In this document: piece after piece, positions 1-6,345 of the stretch | Layout: each line of letters begins with the position of its first letter | Numbering within the stretch: the first letter of the stretch is position 1 | Assembly: GCA_025363375.1 (NCBI GenBank) | Contig: JANYDZ010000333.1 | Span: forward strand, 1-9,314 | Length of the DNA: 9,314 bases | Source of the DNA: Hyphomicrobiales bacterium | Lineage (GTDB): Bacteria > Pseudomonadota > Alphaproteobacteria > Rhizobiales > Beijerinckiaceae | Reading direction: 5' to 3' | Notes under the pieces: generated by a model | What the model saw: the letters and a program-made list of their open reading frames with translations, nothing else | Told to the model about the DNA's origin: nothing | The model's database searches: none | Position numbers and translations under genes: made by a program

Positions 1-166
1 TGGAAAAACGAACGGGAAAAGATTATCGTCGATCATAGCGGGTGCGGGGTTTGTGCGGTTCGGAAAGGGTTGGCTTCAGCAACCCAAACCTACGCAGATC
101 AACACTTTACGTCATGTCCGCCAGCCTCCAATCAGGCTCGTCGTGAATAAGACGGGTTAACTCGCA
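1..166. other. Left-edge stretch without a supportable gene
   Basis: Two plus-strand frames run open from the edge to stops near 150 and 160, but their translations show no recognisable motif and no reason to call a gene. On the minus strand an ATG at 36-34 opens a frame running off the edge for 12 codons; it has no visible Shine-Dalgarno sequence and is too short to judge. A small perfect inverted repeat (GGGTTG at 67-72, CAACCC at 80-85, 7-nt loop) is present. It is not followed by a T-run, so I do not call a terminator. The stretch is probably the upstream region of the next gene. Confidence 0.4.
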
Positions 167-1054
167 GTGTCGATGAGTCAGGGCCCGATGACCTCTTTGC
201 ACCATCTGCGCCTCTTATTTCTGGCGCTGGCGGCTTTGCTTGCCGCCGCGCTGGCGTGGGGACTGATGCGCGATGAGGGCGGCGCGCGTCATGCAGGTTC
301 GCGGCCTGCAGGTTCGCAGCTTGCAGGTTCGCGGCCTGCGGCTTTGCCAACGCCGCGCCCGCCTTCCTCTCCGTCTCTGGAAGGATTTGCGCGCGAGCGC
401 GCGCTGCTCGCGCAATGGCTGACGCAAGCGCCTGAATACGCCGATTTTGCGCGGAAATACGCGACGACCTGGCCCATCGACTGGACCGGGTTCATCGACA
501 AAAACGTGCGCGCGACAATGACGGGAACCCCCTCCGCCAATCCCGACGCGGCTTTCGCCGAAGCCTTGCGTGATCTCCGGCGCTCGCGTGGAATCGTCGC
601 GGCGAAAGCGGCGCCCGAAGCTCTCACGCGCATCTATGACGCGCAGGCCGCCACGATCGCCGCCCTCTCCGTCCTCGACAAGCGCCTGTGCGTGGACTTT
701 CTCTTCGGCCAGTCGAGCAAGGCCTTCGTTGAATTTTCCGAGCGTCACCGCCCGCTCGTCGCGCGCATGGCCGACGCCGCGATCGACGCCATCATCGATG
801 GCGGAACAAGCCGCGTTGCCCGTTCCGCGCCAGGCGACGCCGATTTTGAAGCGCTTGAAGCGGGACTGCGCGCCAGCGGGCTCAAGAAAGAAGAGATCGA
901 GGCGCTTCTTGACGGAAAGCATCCTGATCCTCCCCTGCCGGACGAGCGCCTCTGTTCGGCGGGCATGGCCTATCTGGAAGTCCTGAAAAGGCTTCCCGAG
1001 GAAACGCGCATGCGGATCTACGCGTTCGCGGTCGAGGTGATGTCCCGAATGTGA
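167..1054 (+). CDS. Hypothetical membrane-anchored helical protein
   Basis: I do not recognise this 295-residue protein. Residues about 11-34 are a single strongly hydrophobic segment (leucine/alanine rich, ending in WGLM), so it is probably an uncleaved N-terminal membrane anchor with the rest in the periplasm. Residues 43-57 are a pentapeptide repeat (AGSRP, AGSQL, AGSRP) coded by a 15-bp DNA tandem repeat, leading into a proline/serine-rich linker to about residue 70. The remainder is rich in Ala, Glu, Arg and Leu and looks helical. It has two cysteines, near residues 175 and 263, which could pair in the periplasm. The start is uncertain: GTG at 167 gives the longest frame, ATG lies at 173, and ATG at 188 has a close CAGGG upstream. 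The membrane segment is kept in all cases. The gene ends only 5 bp from the end of the opposing yidD. Confidence 0.7.
   Translation: MSMSQGPMTSLHHLRLLFLALAALLAAALAWGLMRDEGGARHAGSRPAGSQLAGSRPAALPTPRPPSSPSLEGFARERALLAQWLTQAPEYADFARKYATTWPIDWTGFIDKNVRATMTGTPSANPDAAFAEALRDLRRSRGIVAAKAAPEALTRIYDAQAATIAALSVLDKRLCVDFLFGQSSKAFVEFSERHRPLVARMADAAIDAIIDGGTSRVARSAPGDADFEALEAGLRASGLKKEEIEALLDGKHPDPPLPDERLCSAGMAYLEVLKRLPEETRMRIYAFAVEVMSRM
293..337 (+). repeat. 15-bp tandem repeat, 3 copies, inside a coding region
   Basis: Three consecutive 15-bp units begin with GCAGGTTCGC at 293, 308 and 323. The first and third are identical; the middle one differs at two positions. A further GCGG at 338 starts a partial unit. 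Being a multiple of three, the repeat adds pentapeptides (AGSRP/AGSQL) without breaking the frame, in the linker just after the membrane anchor of the hypothetical protein. It could vary in copy number between strains by slippage. Confidence 0.9.
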
Positions 1055-1059
1055 GGCGT

Positions 1060-1380
1060 TCAGGGCTTCGCGTCGTCCAACGGTCCACGCCAGCGCCCGT
1101 ATCGCCAGGGCGTCAACGATCCCGCGCGCTCGGGCAATCGATCCGGCGCTGGATCGTAACCCGACGTGCCGCCCGGCCGACAACGGCATATACGCGCCAG
1201 CCCCATCCAGCCGCCGGCCCACACCCCGTGCCGGGATATCGCGTCATCGGTATAGTGCGAACAGGTCGGCAAATGCCGGCATCCGCGCCCGGCCAGCGAG
1301 GAAAAGGTCAACTGATACAAGCGGATCAGCGCATGCGCGCATTGGCGCGCCAGCCGACCCGGCAGGGAGACGCCCGTCAC
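1060..1380 (-). CDS. yidD: Membrane protein insertion efficiency factor YidD
   Basis: YidD is a small inner-membrane-associated protein thought to help the YidC insertase integrate membrane proteins. The 106-residue product carries the family signature: an amphipathic N-terminus, GCRHLPTCSHY at residues 33-43 (Cys34, Pro38, Cys40, Tyr43), the run Arg63, Cys65, Arg66, Cys67, Pro69, then SGYDPAP at 73-79. The family's usual 'RCHP' is 'RCRP' here. Length is normal once the polar C-terminal tail past residue 80 is counted. The start is GTG at 1380-1378, which overlaps the stop of the upstream Fe-S scaffold gene by 4 nt (GTGA), so translation is probably coupled. In many bacteria yidD sits between rnpA and yidC; its place beside a Fe-S scaffold here is, from memory, usual for Rhizobiales. 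It ends 5 bp from the opposing hypothetical gene, leaving no room for a separate terminator. Confidence 0.93.
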   Translation of the reverse strand: MTGVSLPGRLARQCAHALIRLYQLTFSSLAGRGCRHLPTCSHYTDDAISRHGVWAGGWMGLARICRCRPGGTSGYDPAPDRLPERAGSLTPWRYGRWRGPLDDAKP

Positions 1381-1826
1381 GCCGGCGCCGTCTGCGCGGA
1401 CTTCGCCTCGATCTGACCGACGGCATCGACCACGGCGTCAAAAGTCAGCAGCGTCGAGGCGTGCCGCGCCTTGTAGTCGCGAACAGGCTCAAGCACCGCG
1501 ATGTCAGCCCATTTGCCCTCCGGGGGCGCGCCGTTTTCCTTCAGCATGCGGCGCACGGTTTCACGGATATGGCGCAATTCGTCCGGCGTCGCGCCAATCA
1601 CGTTGCGCGCCATGATCGAGGACGACGCCTGACCGAGGGCGCAGGCCTTCACGTCATGGGCGAAATCCGCGACTTTTCCATCCCTCAGCACAAGGTCGAT
1701 GGTTACGGTGGAGCCGCAGAGTTTGGAATGAGCGGTCGCGCTGGCGTCCGCCAGAGCCAGCCTGCCCTGCCGCGGAATATCCGCCGCCAATTCGAGAATA
1801 CGCTTGTTGTAGACGTCGTTTAGCAT
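1377..1826 (-). CDS. Iron-sulfur cluster assembly scaffold protein, SufU/IscU-like
   Basis: This belongs to the IscU/SufU/NifU-N family, cytoplasmic scaffolds on which Fe-S clusters are built. With the start at the ATG at 1826 the product is 149 residues and begins MLNDVYNKRILELAADI, the usual family opening. Cys37 (in KLCGS) and Cys62 (in KACALGQ) match the first two cluster ligands. At the third ligand site the sequence reads RHAST: the histidine is kept (His122), but the expected cysteine is Ala123. The usual Asp after the first CG is Ser39. The frame is open further upstream to a GTG at 1913 and an ATG at 1892, but the added residues are not family-like, and a TATATA box at 1900-1895 would place transcription start inside them. 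No strong Shine-Dalgarno sequence is visible at 1826. It is co-transcribed with yidD, sharing a 4-nt overlap. Confidence 0.88.
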   Translation of the reverse strand: MLNDVYNKRILELAADIPRQGRLALADASATAHSKLCGSTVTIDLVLRDGKVADFAHDVKACALGQASSSIMARNVIGATPDELRHIRETVRRMLKENGAPPEGKWADIAVLEPVRDYKARHASTLLTFDAVVDAVGQIEAKSAQTAPA

Positions 1827-1893
1827 GATCTGGATCGCATTTTGGTTGGGCCGCCCTAGCGTTTGCGTTCGCCTCGGGTTTTCATCTCGCATG

Positions 1894-1901
1894 CTATATA
1901 G
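1894..1901 (-). promoter_or_regulatory. Possible -10 box upstream of the Fe-S scaffold gene
   Basis: CTATATAG stands out as an AT-rich block in very GC-rich DNA, about 68 nt upstream of the preferred start codon at 1826. It would give a short leader. The region where a -35 box would lie (about 1923-1918) reads TTCCGC on the minus strand, a poor match. The octamer is self-complementary, so direction is not proved by it. Confidence 0.3.
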
Positions 1902-2099
1902 GGCTTGGCGCACCCGGGCGGAACCCTTCCTCCTGGCCGGCGCCTGAATTGTGAGCGGGCTTTTCTCCGCCGTATCCTGTGGGCGTGGTCCAGGGCCGGA
2001 CCCCCACGCGCGTTTTCCCCCAACCCGCCCGCGTCGCGGAAGTGTTTGCGGGAAACATGCAATCGCGTTCTACGTTCGCAAACGCGAAAAATCGAAGAC

Positions 2100-2846
2100 C
2101 TAGAACATTTTCCAGAAGAAGATCGCTGTAATCGTGAAATTCAGACAGGAAATGCCGACGCGCAGTTTCTGGATGGGAATCCGCCGCGCGATCAACGCGC
2201 CGAGATAACCGCCGACGATGCCGGCGCCCATCATGACGAGCCCGTGCGTCCAGAAAATCGTGCCGATCGCCACGAAAAAAACCACCGCGACGGCGTTGGT
2301 CAATCCGACCAGAAGAATGCGCGATGCGCTCATCGCCACGAGATCGCGCGCGCCGAAAATGGTCCACACAGCCAGCATCATCAGCCCGATCGCCGCGCCG
2401 AAATAACCGCCGTAAACGCCAAGCAAAAACTGCGTCGCCAGCAAAGACGCCTTGCCGAGCGTGATCCGCATGCGCAACCAGTCGCCGATTTGTTTCCCGA
2501 AAGCAAAAGCGATCGAGCCCATCAGCAACAGCCAGGGAATAAGCCCGTCCAGGAATCGCGAAGACGTGTAAATGAGCAACAAGGCGCCGCAAGCGCCTCC
2601 CGCAAGGCTGACGCCGATCAACAACCGCAGCGAGGCTTCGCTGAAGTCGCGAAAATCCTTGCGGAACGCCCAGGCGCTGGCGAACGCGCCGGGACACATG
2701 GCGATGGTGCTCGTCATATTGGCCGACACCGATGGCACGCCGGCCGCGATCAAGGCCGGCACCGTGACGAAAGTGCCGCCCCCCGCCGCCGCGTTCATCG
2801 CGCCGGCGAGAAGTCCCGCGAGCGCGACCCAGACATATTCCATCAT
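2100..2846 (-). CDS. TauE/SafE (TSUP) family permease
   Basis: This 248-residue polytopic protein has the two-half architecture of the TSUP family, proposed exporters or importers of sulfite, sulfonates, sulfoacetate or related organic anions. The N-terminal half starts with a glycine/alanine-rich segment, GLLAGAMNAAAGGGTF, followed by VPALIAAGV and a region ending in an Arg/Asp loop (RKDFRDF). The second half repeats the pattern with GVYGGYFGAAIG and LVGLTNAVAVVFF. I count about eight hydrophobic segments, and the C-terminus is short (FFWKMF). Two ATG codons lie in tandem at 2846 and 2843; a weak GAGACG lies a few bases upstream. Substrate cannot be read from the sequence, and no sulfur-metabolism gene is adjacent. 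It diverges from hisI across a 99-bp gap with a long inverted repeat. Confidence 0.88.
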   Translation of the reverse strand: MMEYVWVALAGLLAGAMNAAAGGGTFVTVPALIAAGVPSVSANMTSTIAMCPGAFASAWAFRKDFRDFSEASLRLLIGVSLAGGACGALLLIYTSSRFLDGLIPWLLLMGSIAFAFGKQIGDWLRMRITLGKASLLATQFLLGVYGGYFGAAIGLMMLAVWTIFGARDLVAMSASRILLVGLTNAVAVVFFVAIGTIFWTHGLVMMGAGIVGGYLGALIARRIPIQKLRVGISCLNFTITAIFFWKMF

Positions 2847-2861
2847 GATTCATCGTCTCGA

Positions 2862-2933
2862 TTGGCTTCGGCTTGTCCCACGCGCGCGGCGAATATCCAA
2901 GCGCGCCGCGCCCGTGGTACAAGCCGAAAGCAA
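2862..2933. repeat. Long imperfect inverted repeat between tauE-like gene and hisI
   Basis: Arms of 30 nt (2862-2891 and 2904-2933) match at 26 positions when one is reverse-complemented; a 12-nt AT-richer spacer (AATATCCAAGCG) separates them. The inner 26 nt hold 23 matches, including an unbroken TTCGGCTTGT block in each arm. The element fills most of the 99-bp divergent intergenic region and stops just before the hisI ribosome binding site. It could be a strong cruciform or hairpin, an operator pair, or a copy of a dispersed palindromic element. Confidence 0.85.
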
Positions 2934-2936
2934 CTT

Positions 2937-2940
2937 GAGG
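2937..2940 (+). promoter_or_regulatory. Ribosome binding site of hisI
   Basis: GAGG, 5 nt before the ATG at 2946. It decides the hisI start, because the frame stays open far upstream. It lies 4 bases after the right arm of the inverted repeat ends, so the hairpin could affect its exposure. Confidence 0.7.
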
Positions 2941-2945
2941 CGCCC

Positions 2946-3359
2946 ATGAAGACCAATCCTTTCGCCCCGCGCGGCGACAAACATTCCATCGAGGAAGGCT
3001 CCGCCTTCGCGCCAAAATTCGACGCCGACGGCCTCATCGTCTGCGTCACGACGGAGGCGCATTCGGGCGACATCCTCATGGTCGCCTACATGAACGCCGA
3101 AAGTCTCGCCCTGACGCTGGACACGGGCGTCGCGCATTACTGGTCGCGTTCGCGCAACAACCTCTGGCGCAAGGGCGACACGTCCGGACAGGTGCAGCGC
3201 GTCGTCGAGCTGCGCACCGACTGCGATCAGGACGCGATCCAGATCAAGGTCGAGGCGGGCGGCGACGGCAAGGCTTGCCATACCGGGCGACGCTCCTGTT
3301 TTTATCGCCGGGTCGAAACGGCTTCGGGCGACGCAAGGCTCGTGCTCGACATCGACTAG
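2946..3359 (+). CDS. hisI: Phosphoribosyl-AMP cyclohydrolase
   Basis: HisI opens the adenine ring of phosphoribosyl-AMP to give ProFAR, the third step of histidine synthesis, in the cytoplasm. The 137-residue product is a stand-alone cyclohydrolase, not fused to HisE. Signature residues are all present: YMNAESL at 48-54, HYWSRSRNNLWRKGDTSG at 64-81, the metal site DCDQD at 92-96, and the zinc-binding set Cys93, Cys111 and Cys118 within CHTGRRSCF (111-119). The start ATG at 2946 is preceded by GAGG at 2937-2940 with good spacing; the same frame is open for about 1 kb upstream, but only because of GC-rich composition. No other his gene is in the window. The gene converges on the 3372-4022 gene with 12 bp between the stops. 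Confidence 0.96.
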   Translation: MKTNPFAPRGDKHSIEEGSAFAPKFDADGLIVCVTTEAHSGDILMVAYMNAESLALTLDTGVAHYWSRSRNNLWRKGDTSGQVQRVVELRTDCDQDAIQIKVEAGGDGKACHTGRRSCFYRRVETASGDARLVLDID

Positions 3360-3371
3360 CGGCCGCGATCC

Positions 3372-4022
3372 CTACCTTGTCAGGCTCTCGACCAGCCCCC
3401 TCGCGCCCGCGAAGAGTTGTTCCCATTCCGGCAGCAGGTCCGGCGAATACCGGATTTGCACATCAAGACCGCGCAAGCGCAATTCGCTGACGCAGGTATT
3501 GGGCAGGCCATCGGGTTGCGGTGGCGGGCGCATGCAGCGGGCTGTGAACAAGCGCCCTTCCGGAGGCGCAAAGTACAATTCCTCGCGCTCGTAGGGACTG
3601 CCTTTCTCAAAACGGCGCATGGAGAGGCCGCCTGGATGGGACCACTGGTCCTGTTCGAGGAACCGAACATAGAGCTTGGCGGCGCGCTCCTCGGGATCGA
3701 GCGAGGCGTCGCGCGCCTGAAGGTGGAGGAAAACCAGATGGTGAGCCTCCTCGTCCGAACGCAAGGCCAGGGCGTCCGCGGGTCGGAAATCGGGATGCCG
3801 CGCGATCAGCTCAAGGCTCTCGGAAGGCCCACCGCGATCCGGCGCGCCTTGCCGCACAAAGGCCCGATGAACACGCAGATGAACCGGACCCAGACTGGTG
3901 TTGACGAAGTCCGGCCGCGCCGCGGGAATGCGGAAGCGCCAGACAGCCCAGCCGCCGAGGCACGTGGCCCCGATCAGGCAAGCGACAAGCAGGGCGGCGA
4001 GGGACGTTCTTGGCATGGACAT
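3372..4022 (-). CDS. Hypothetical single-pass membrane protein
   Basis: I do not recognise a named family. The 216-residue product starts MSMPRTS, then has one hydrophobic segment at about residues 8-28 (LAALLVACLIGATCLGGWAVW), so it is likely an inner-membrane-anchored protein with a periplasmic domain. That domain is soluble-looking, with a central acidic/histidine stretch (SDEEAHHLVFLHLQARD) and two C-terminal cysteines about 15 residues apart (ARCMRP and NTCVSE) that could form a disulfide. The start ATG at 4022 lacks a clear Shine-Dalgarno sequence; the ATG at 4016 is an alternative. It is the last of four co-directional genes and lies 74 bp after the PilZ gene. In-frame coding of the whole length, with a sensible anchor plus soluble domain, supports it as a real gene. 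Confidence 0.75.
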   Translation of the reverse strand: MSMPRTSLAALLVACLIGATCLGGWAVWRFRIPAARPDFVNTSLGPVHLRVHRAFVRQGAPDRGGPSESLELIARHPDFRPADALALRSDEEAHHLVFLHLQARDASLDPEERAAKLYVRFLEQDQWSHPGGLSMRRFEKGSPYEREELYFAPPEGRLFTARCMRPPPQPDGLPNTCVSELRLRGLDVQIRYSPDLLPEWEQLFAGARGLVESLTR

Positions 4023-4096
4023 CGAGACCGGACGGATTCGAATCGACGCTCATGATAGCGCAGAACCGGCGCCCGTCGTTCGAATACCCCTCCGAT

Positions 4097-4726
4097 TTAC
4101 AGAACGACGTTTTCGTCGAAATTTTCGACCGACATCAACCTGAGGAACTCGACCGCGACCCCGCCTTCGAAATGGCGCACAATGCGTCCTTGCGTGCGGC
4201 CAATTGTAACGATCGTCCCCATGGGCGGCTGCGTATCGACCTTGATGGCGGTTCCCGAAAGCGAGATATCGACGATCCTCGCGATATGCTCGCGCCCGTC
4301 GGGCATGCGCAAGGTGGAGCGGATAACGCGCGGGGTCACGCGTTCATGGCGGCGGTCTTCCGGCATTCCCAGCATTTGACGGTTGGCGAGCCAGGTCAAC
4401 TGGTCCGCGAGCTTCTCACGCTTCATCAGGGGAACATTCAGGGACAGCGCAAAACCGTTGTCGACGTGCCGCGCGACAACGCCCTCGATGCGGCCGATTT
4501 GATCGAGATAGGCAACCACGCGCTCGCCGACGTCAGCCTTGACCGGGGCGAACAGCAGAACCCCGCCAGGCGACATGTCCATGGTCTGACACGGAAATTC
4601 CCTTCGGTCCTTAAGCATGTAGCGGCCAAGAACGGTCACCTTCACGCGCTGATGGCGACGCCGGTCGCGCGCCTTGGCGGGAACAGCCCTTCCGCTCAAA
4701 ACACCAGCCACGTTGTCAATGCGCAT
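4097..4726 (-). CDS. Double PilZ-domain protein, likely c-di-GMP receptor
   Basis: PilZ domains bind cyclic di-GMP and pass the signal to motility, polysaccharide or secretion machinery. Two are visible in tandem; numbering is from a GTG one codon upstream at 4729, as the longest form (210 residues). Domain 1, about residues 21-115, has the RxxxR motif in RRRHQR (Arg24 to Arg28) and the DxSxxG motif at Asp51-Ser53-Gly56. Domain 2, about 122-205, has DRRHER (Arg126 to Arg130) and DISLSG (Asp154, Ser156, Gly159). Both ligand motifs look intact, so both halves could bind the nucleotide. There is no membrane segment or enzymatic domain, so it is a cytoplasmic adaptor-type effector. I prefer the ATG at 4726, with AGG a few bases upstream. 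It lies 85 bp after the PAS gene in a probable operon. Confidence 0.9.
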   Translation of the reverse strand: MRIDNVAGVLSGRAVPAKARDRRRHQRVKVTVLGRYMLKDRREFPCQTMDMSPGGVLLFAPVKADVGERVVAYLDQIGRIEGVVARHVDNGFALSLNVPLMKREKLADQLTWLANRQMLGMPEDRRHERVTPRVIRSTLRMPDGREHIARIVDISLSGTAIKVDTQPPMGTIVTIGRTQGRIVRHFEGGVAVEFLRLMSVENFDENVVL

Positions 4727-4733
4727 CACTACA

Positions 4734-4755
4734 CCTGGAAATCAACTACTCCAGG
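4734..4755 (-). promoter_or_regulatory. Hairpin overlapping the PilZ gene's ribosome binding site
   Basis: A perfect 6-bp inverted repeat (CCTGGA at 4734-4739, TCCAGG at 4750-4755, 10-nt loop) ends 7 nt before the ATG at 4726. On the minus strand the proximal arm contains the only Shine-Dalgarno-like bases (CAGG), so the folded RNA would hide them. The stem is short and may be chance. Confidence 0.35.
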
Positions 4756-4811
4756 ACAATAGGCCAGAGACGTTAAGGCGGCATTACCTGAACGGCTCGA
4801 AACATTGATTT

Positions 4812-5429
4812 TTAGCTGTTGTACAAGGTTAAGTTGGCTTGCCGGAAAGACGCGCGCCGCGCCGTTCCAGCTTCCCGCATTGGCACGCTGGCCCAAGCGG
4901 ATGGATCGAAACGGCCTTGAACCGCGCATTCGGCGCGCGCCGGATTGAGTATCCGCAATGACTCCAGCGTCAGCGGCCCCGCGGCGATCAGACCCGACCA
5001 GCGCGGCCGGGACGCCGGCGTCAGCGCGCCGAAAATACGCGCGGCGGGCTCGCCCGACACCCCGAGCGGAAGCAGCAATAATTCCAGCGCCATCGATTCC
5101 CGCCCGGCTGGCGTCGCCGAAATGCCCGCAACCACGGGCGTCGGGTCGTCGATAACCGAAGCCAGCAGGGCGCGGATCGAAACGCGGTCGAGATTGCGGA
5201 ACAGGGAAACAAACGCGGAGCCCTTGAGTTCGCTCAGCATCAGCCCGGCGAGGCGGGCGCCGGCAATCCGAATGGGATAGCCCTCCCGAGGCGCGATCGT
5301 CAGCATGAACACGTCGCTTGAGGCCGCCCCCAACGCGCCAGGTTCGATCTCCGCCCGATCAGGCGCCGACCGTTTGCCGCGCAACTCGTTCCAATAGGCG
5401 TAAAGCTCGCGTGTAACTGGTTGTTTCAT
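4812..5429 (-). CDS. PAS_5-type PAS domain protein
   Basis: The 205-residue product resembles the PAS_5 family common in Alphaproteobacteria. The opening pattern, LYAYWNELRGKRSAPDRAEI at residues 9-28 followed by EPGALG, is the family hallmark; a PAS-like alpha/beta region follows (DVFMLTIAPREGYPIRIAGARL, continuing to GSAFVSLF). No histidine kinase, GGDEF or EAL domain follows, so it is a single-domain sensor or adaptor whose ligand is unknown. I chose the ATG at 5429 because it places this conserved start at residue 9; the frame is open to 5474, but those residues are not family-like. It lies 48 bp after the exported-protein gene and 85 bp before the PilZ gene, which suggests it feeds the same c-di-GMP-linked process. 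A link to other single-domain PAS regulators such as Caulobacter MopJ is only an analogy. Confidence 0.82.
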   Translation of the reverse strand: MKQPVTRELYAYWNELRGKRSAPDRAEIEPGALGAASSDVFMLTIAPREGYPIRIAGARLAGLMLSELKGSAFVSLFRNLDRVSIRALLASVIDDPTPVVAGISATPAGRESMALELLLLPLGVSGEPAARIFGALTPASRPRWSGLIAAGPLTLESLRILNPARAECAVQGRFDPSAWASVPMREAGTARRASFRQANLTLYNS

Positions 5430-5477
5430 GTATGAACTCGACAGGGAAACAGGGACGCCGGATTGAACCGGCAAGCT

Positions 5478-5969
5478 TTAACCGCAGGGTTTGAAGCCAA
5501 ATTGGCGGATGAGTTCGGCGCCGGTATAAACGGCGCGGTATTCGATGGAATCGCCAACCCGCGCCAGCACATTGTCGCGCAAGGCCGGCTTCAGCGCGCC
5601 AACCATGACGCGCGTGCCGGCCCGGTCGATCCGCCAGGGCGACCCGTTCCAGCCGGAAGGCCGGGCGTTGTGGAACCAGAATTCAGCGTCCTCCCGCACG
5701 CGCACGCCGGGAATTTCGAGCGCCGTTACCGCCGCGGAGTAAAACGTGCCGCGCAGGCATGATCCCGGCGCATATTGGGCGTGCATGTCGGCGCGCACGA
5801 GATCAATACGCCCGCCGGCGTGCCATGGGCTTGGAGAATGATGAAATACCGAGGGAACCGATTGCGCCGAAGCGCCGCTTGTCCCCGCAAAGCCCGTGGC
5901 CAGCGCGGCAAGCATGGCCCGCAATCCCGCGCGGGACAGCGACTTTCGAAATTTGACAACATGTTCCAT
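5478..5969 (-). CDS. Small exported protein of unknown function
   Basis: The 163-residue product has a clear Sec signal peptide: basic n-region (KFRKSLSR), hydrophobic core about 14-30 (AGLRAMLAALATGFAG), and an ASA|QS cleavage site after residue 35. The mature part of about 128 residues has no family I can name. It contains two cysteines, at residue 71 (in APGSCLRG) and at the penultimate residue 162, a likely disulfide closing the C-terminus onto the fold. The start ATG at 5969 has GGGG 6-7 bases upstream on the minus strand; the frame extends far upstream, but the signal peptide and ribosome site fix the start. It is the first gene of the minus-strand run leading to the PAS and PilZ genes, so its promoter should lie in 5970-6200. 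Confidence 0.78.
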   Translation of the reverse strand: MEHVVKFRKSLSRAGLRAMLAALATGFAGTSGASAQSVPSVFHHSPSPWHAGGRIDLVRADMHAQYAPGSCLRGTFYSAAVTALEIPGVRVREDAEFWFHNARPSGWNGSPWRIDRAGTRVMVGALKPALRDNVLARVGDSIEYRAVYTGAELIRQFGFKPCG

Positions 5970-6345
5970 TTTGAACCCCTGTCCTGCGGTGCGACGCTTT
6001 TTGTGCGGTGGAGACGCAAATTGCCGGGCTGACTTGCCGGGCAGCGTCTGCGCAGCGAAGGCCGTGCCAGGGCGCGCGACGCGTATGGAAAACGCGATCG
6101 GATCGATTGCGGCCGCGAAATTAACGTTAAGTTGGGGATTTGATAGCCAGCGACCACCGCAGATGTCACATTGTCGCATGCCAGACGAAGCGATGGGCTC
6201 GTTGCTCCCGAGCCCCTCGCGACTGGAACGGCGCCAGCGACGACGTGGGGACTGCTCCTCCCCGGGCCGCGCTGGACAAGGCAAGGTCCGGGCTTCGGCC
6301 CGGCCGCGCGGCGCAAGCTCCCGCGCCGGAAGCGGTACAGGATTG

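Noticed and set aside
1..36. Start of a minus-strand gene running off the left edge
   Set aside because: Only 12 codons, with no ribosome site; cannot be told from chance.
215..1222. 335-codon open frame on the minus strand
   Set aside because: Arg-rich and overlaps both yidD and the hypothetical gene. yidD has a firm family signature in another frame, so this frame is a shadow.
2044..2086. Inverted repeats downstream of the permease (GTTTGCG/CGCAAAC and CGCGTT/AACGCG) as a terminator
   Set aside because: T-rich bases come before the stem on the minus strand rather than after it, and the pairings are short with large loops.
1905..2945. Long plus-strand open frame continuous with hisI
   Set aside because: Its translation is charged, low-complexity sequence typical of the antisense of a GC-rich gene (here the permease). 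The hisI start is fixed by GAGG and the family alignment.
1894..3015. 373-codon open frame on the minus strand
   Set aside because: Arg-rich shadow overlapping the permease in another frame and crossing the inverted repeat; no motif.
4035..4044. GATTCGAATC palindrome between the PilZ gene and the last gene of the run
   Set aside because: A single 10-bp palindrome, with only a partial second TTCGAA at 4079; not enough to call an operator.
5953..5958. TTGACA as a -35 box
   Set aside because: It lies inside the start of the exported-protein gene on the opposite strand, with no -10 box at proper spacing on the plus strand.
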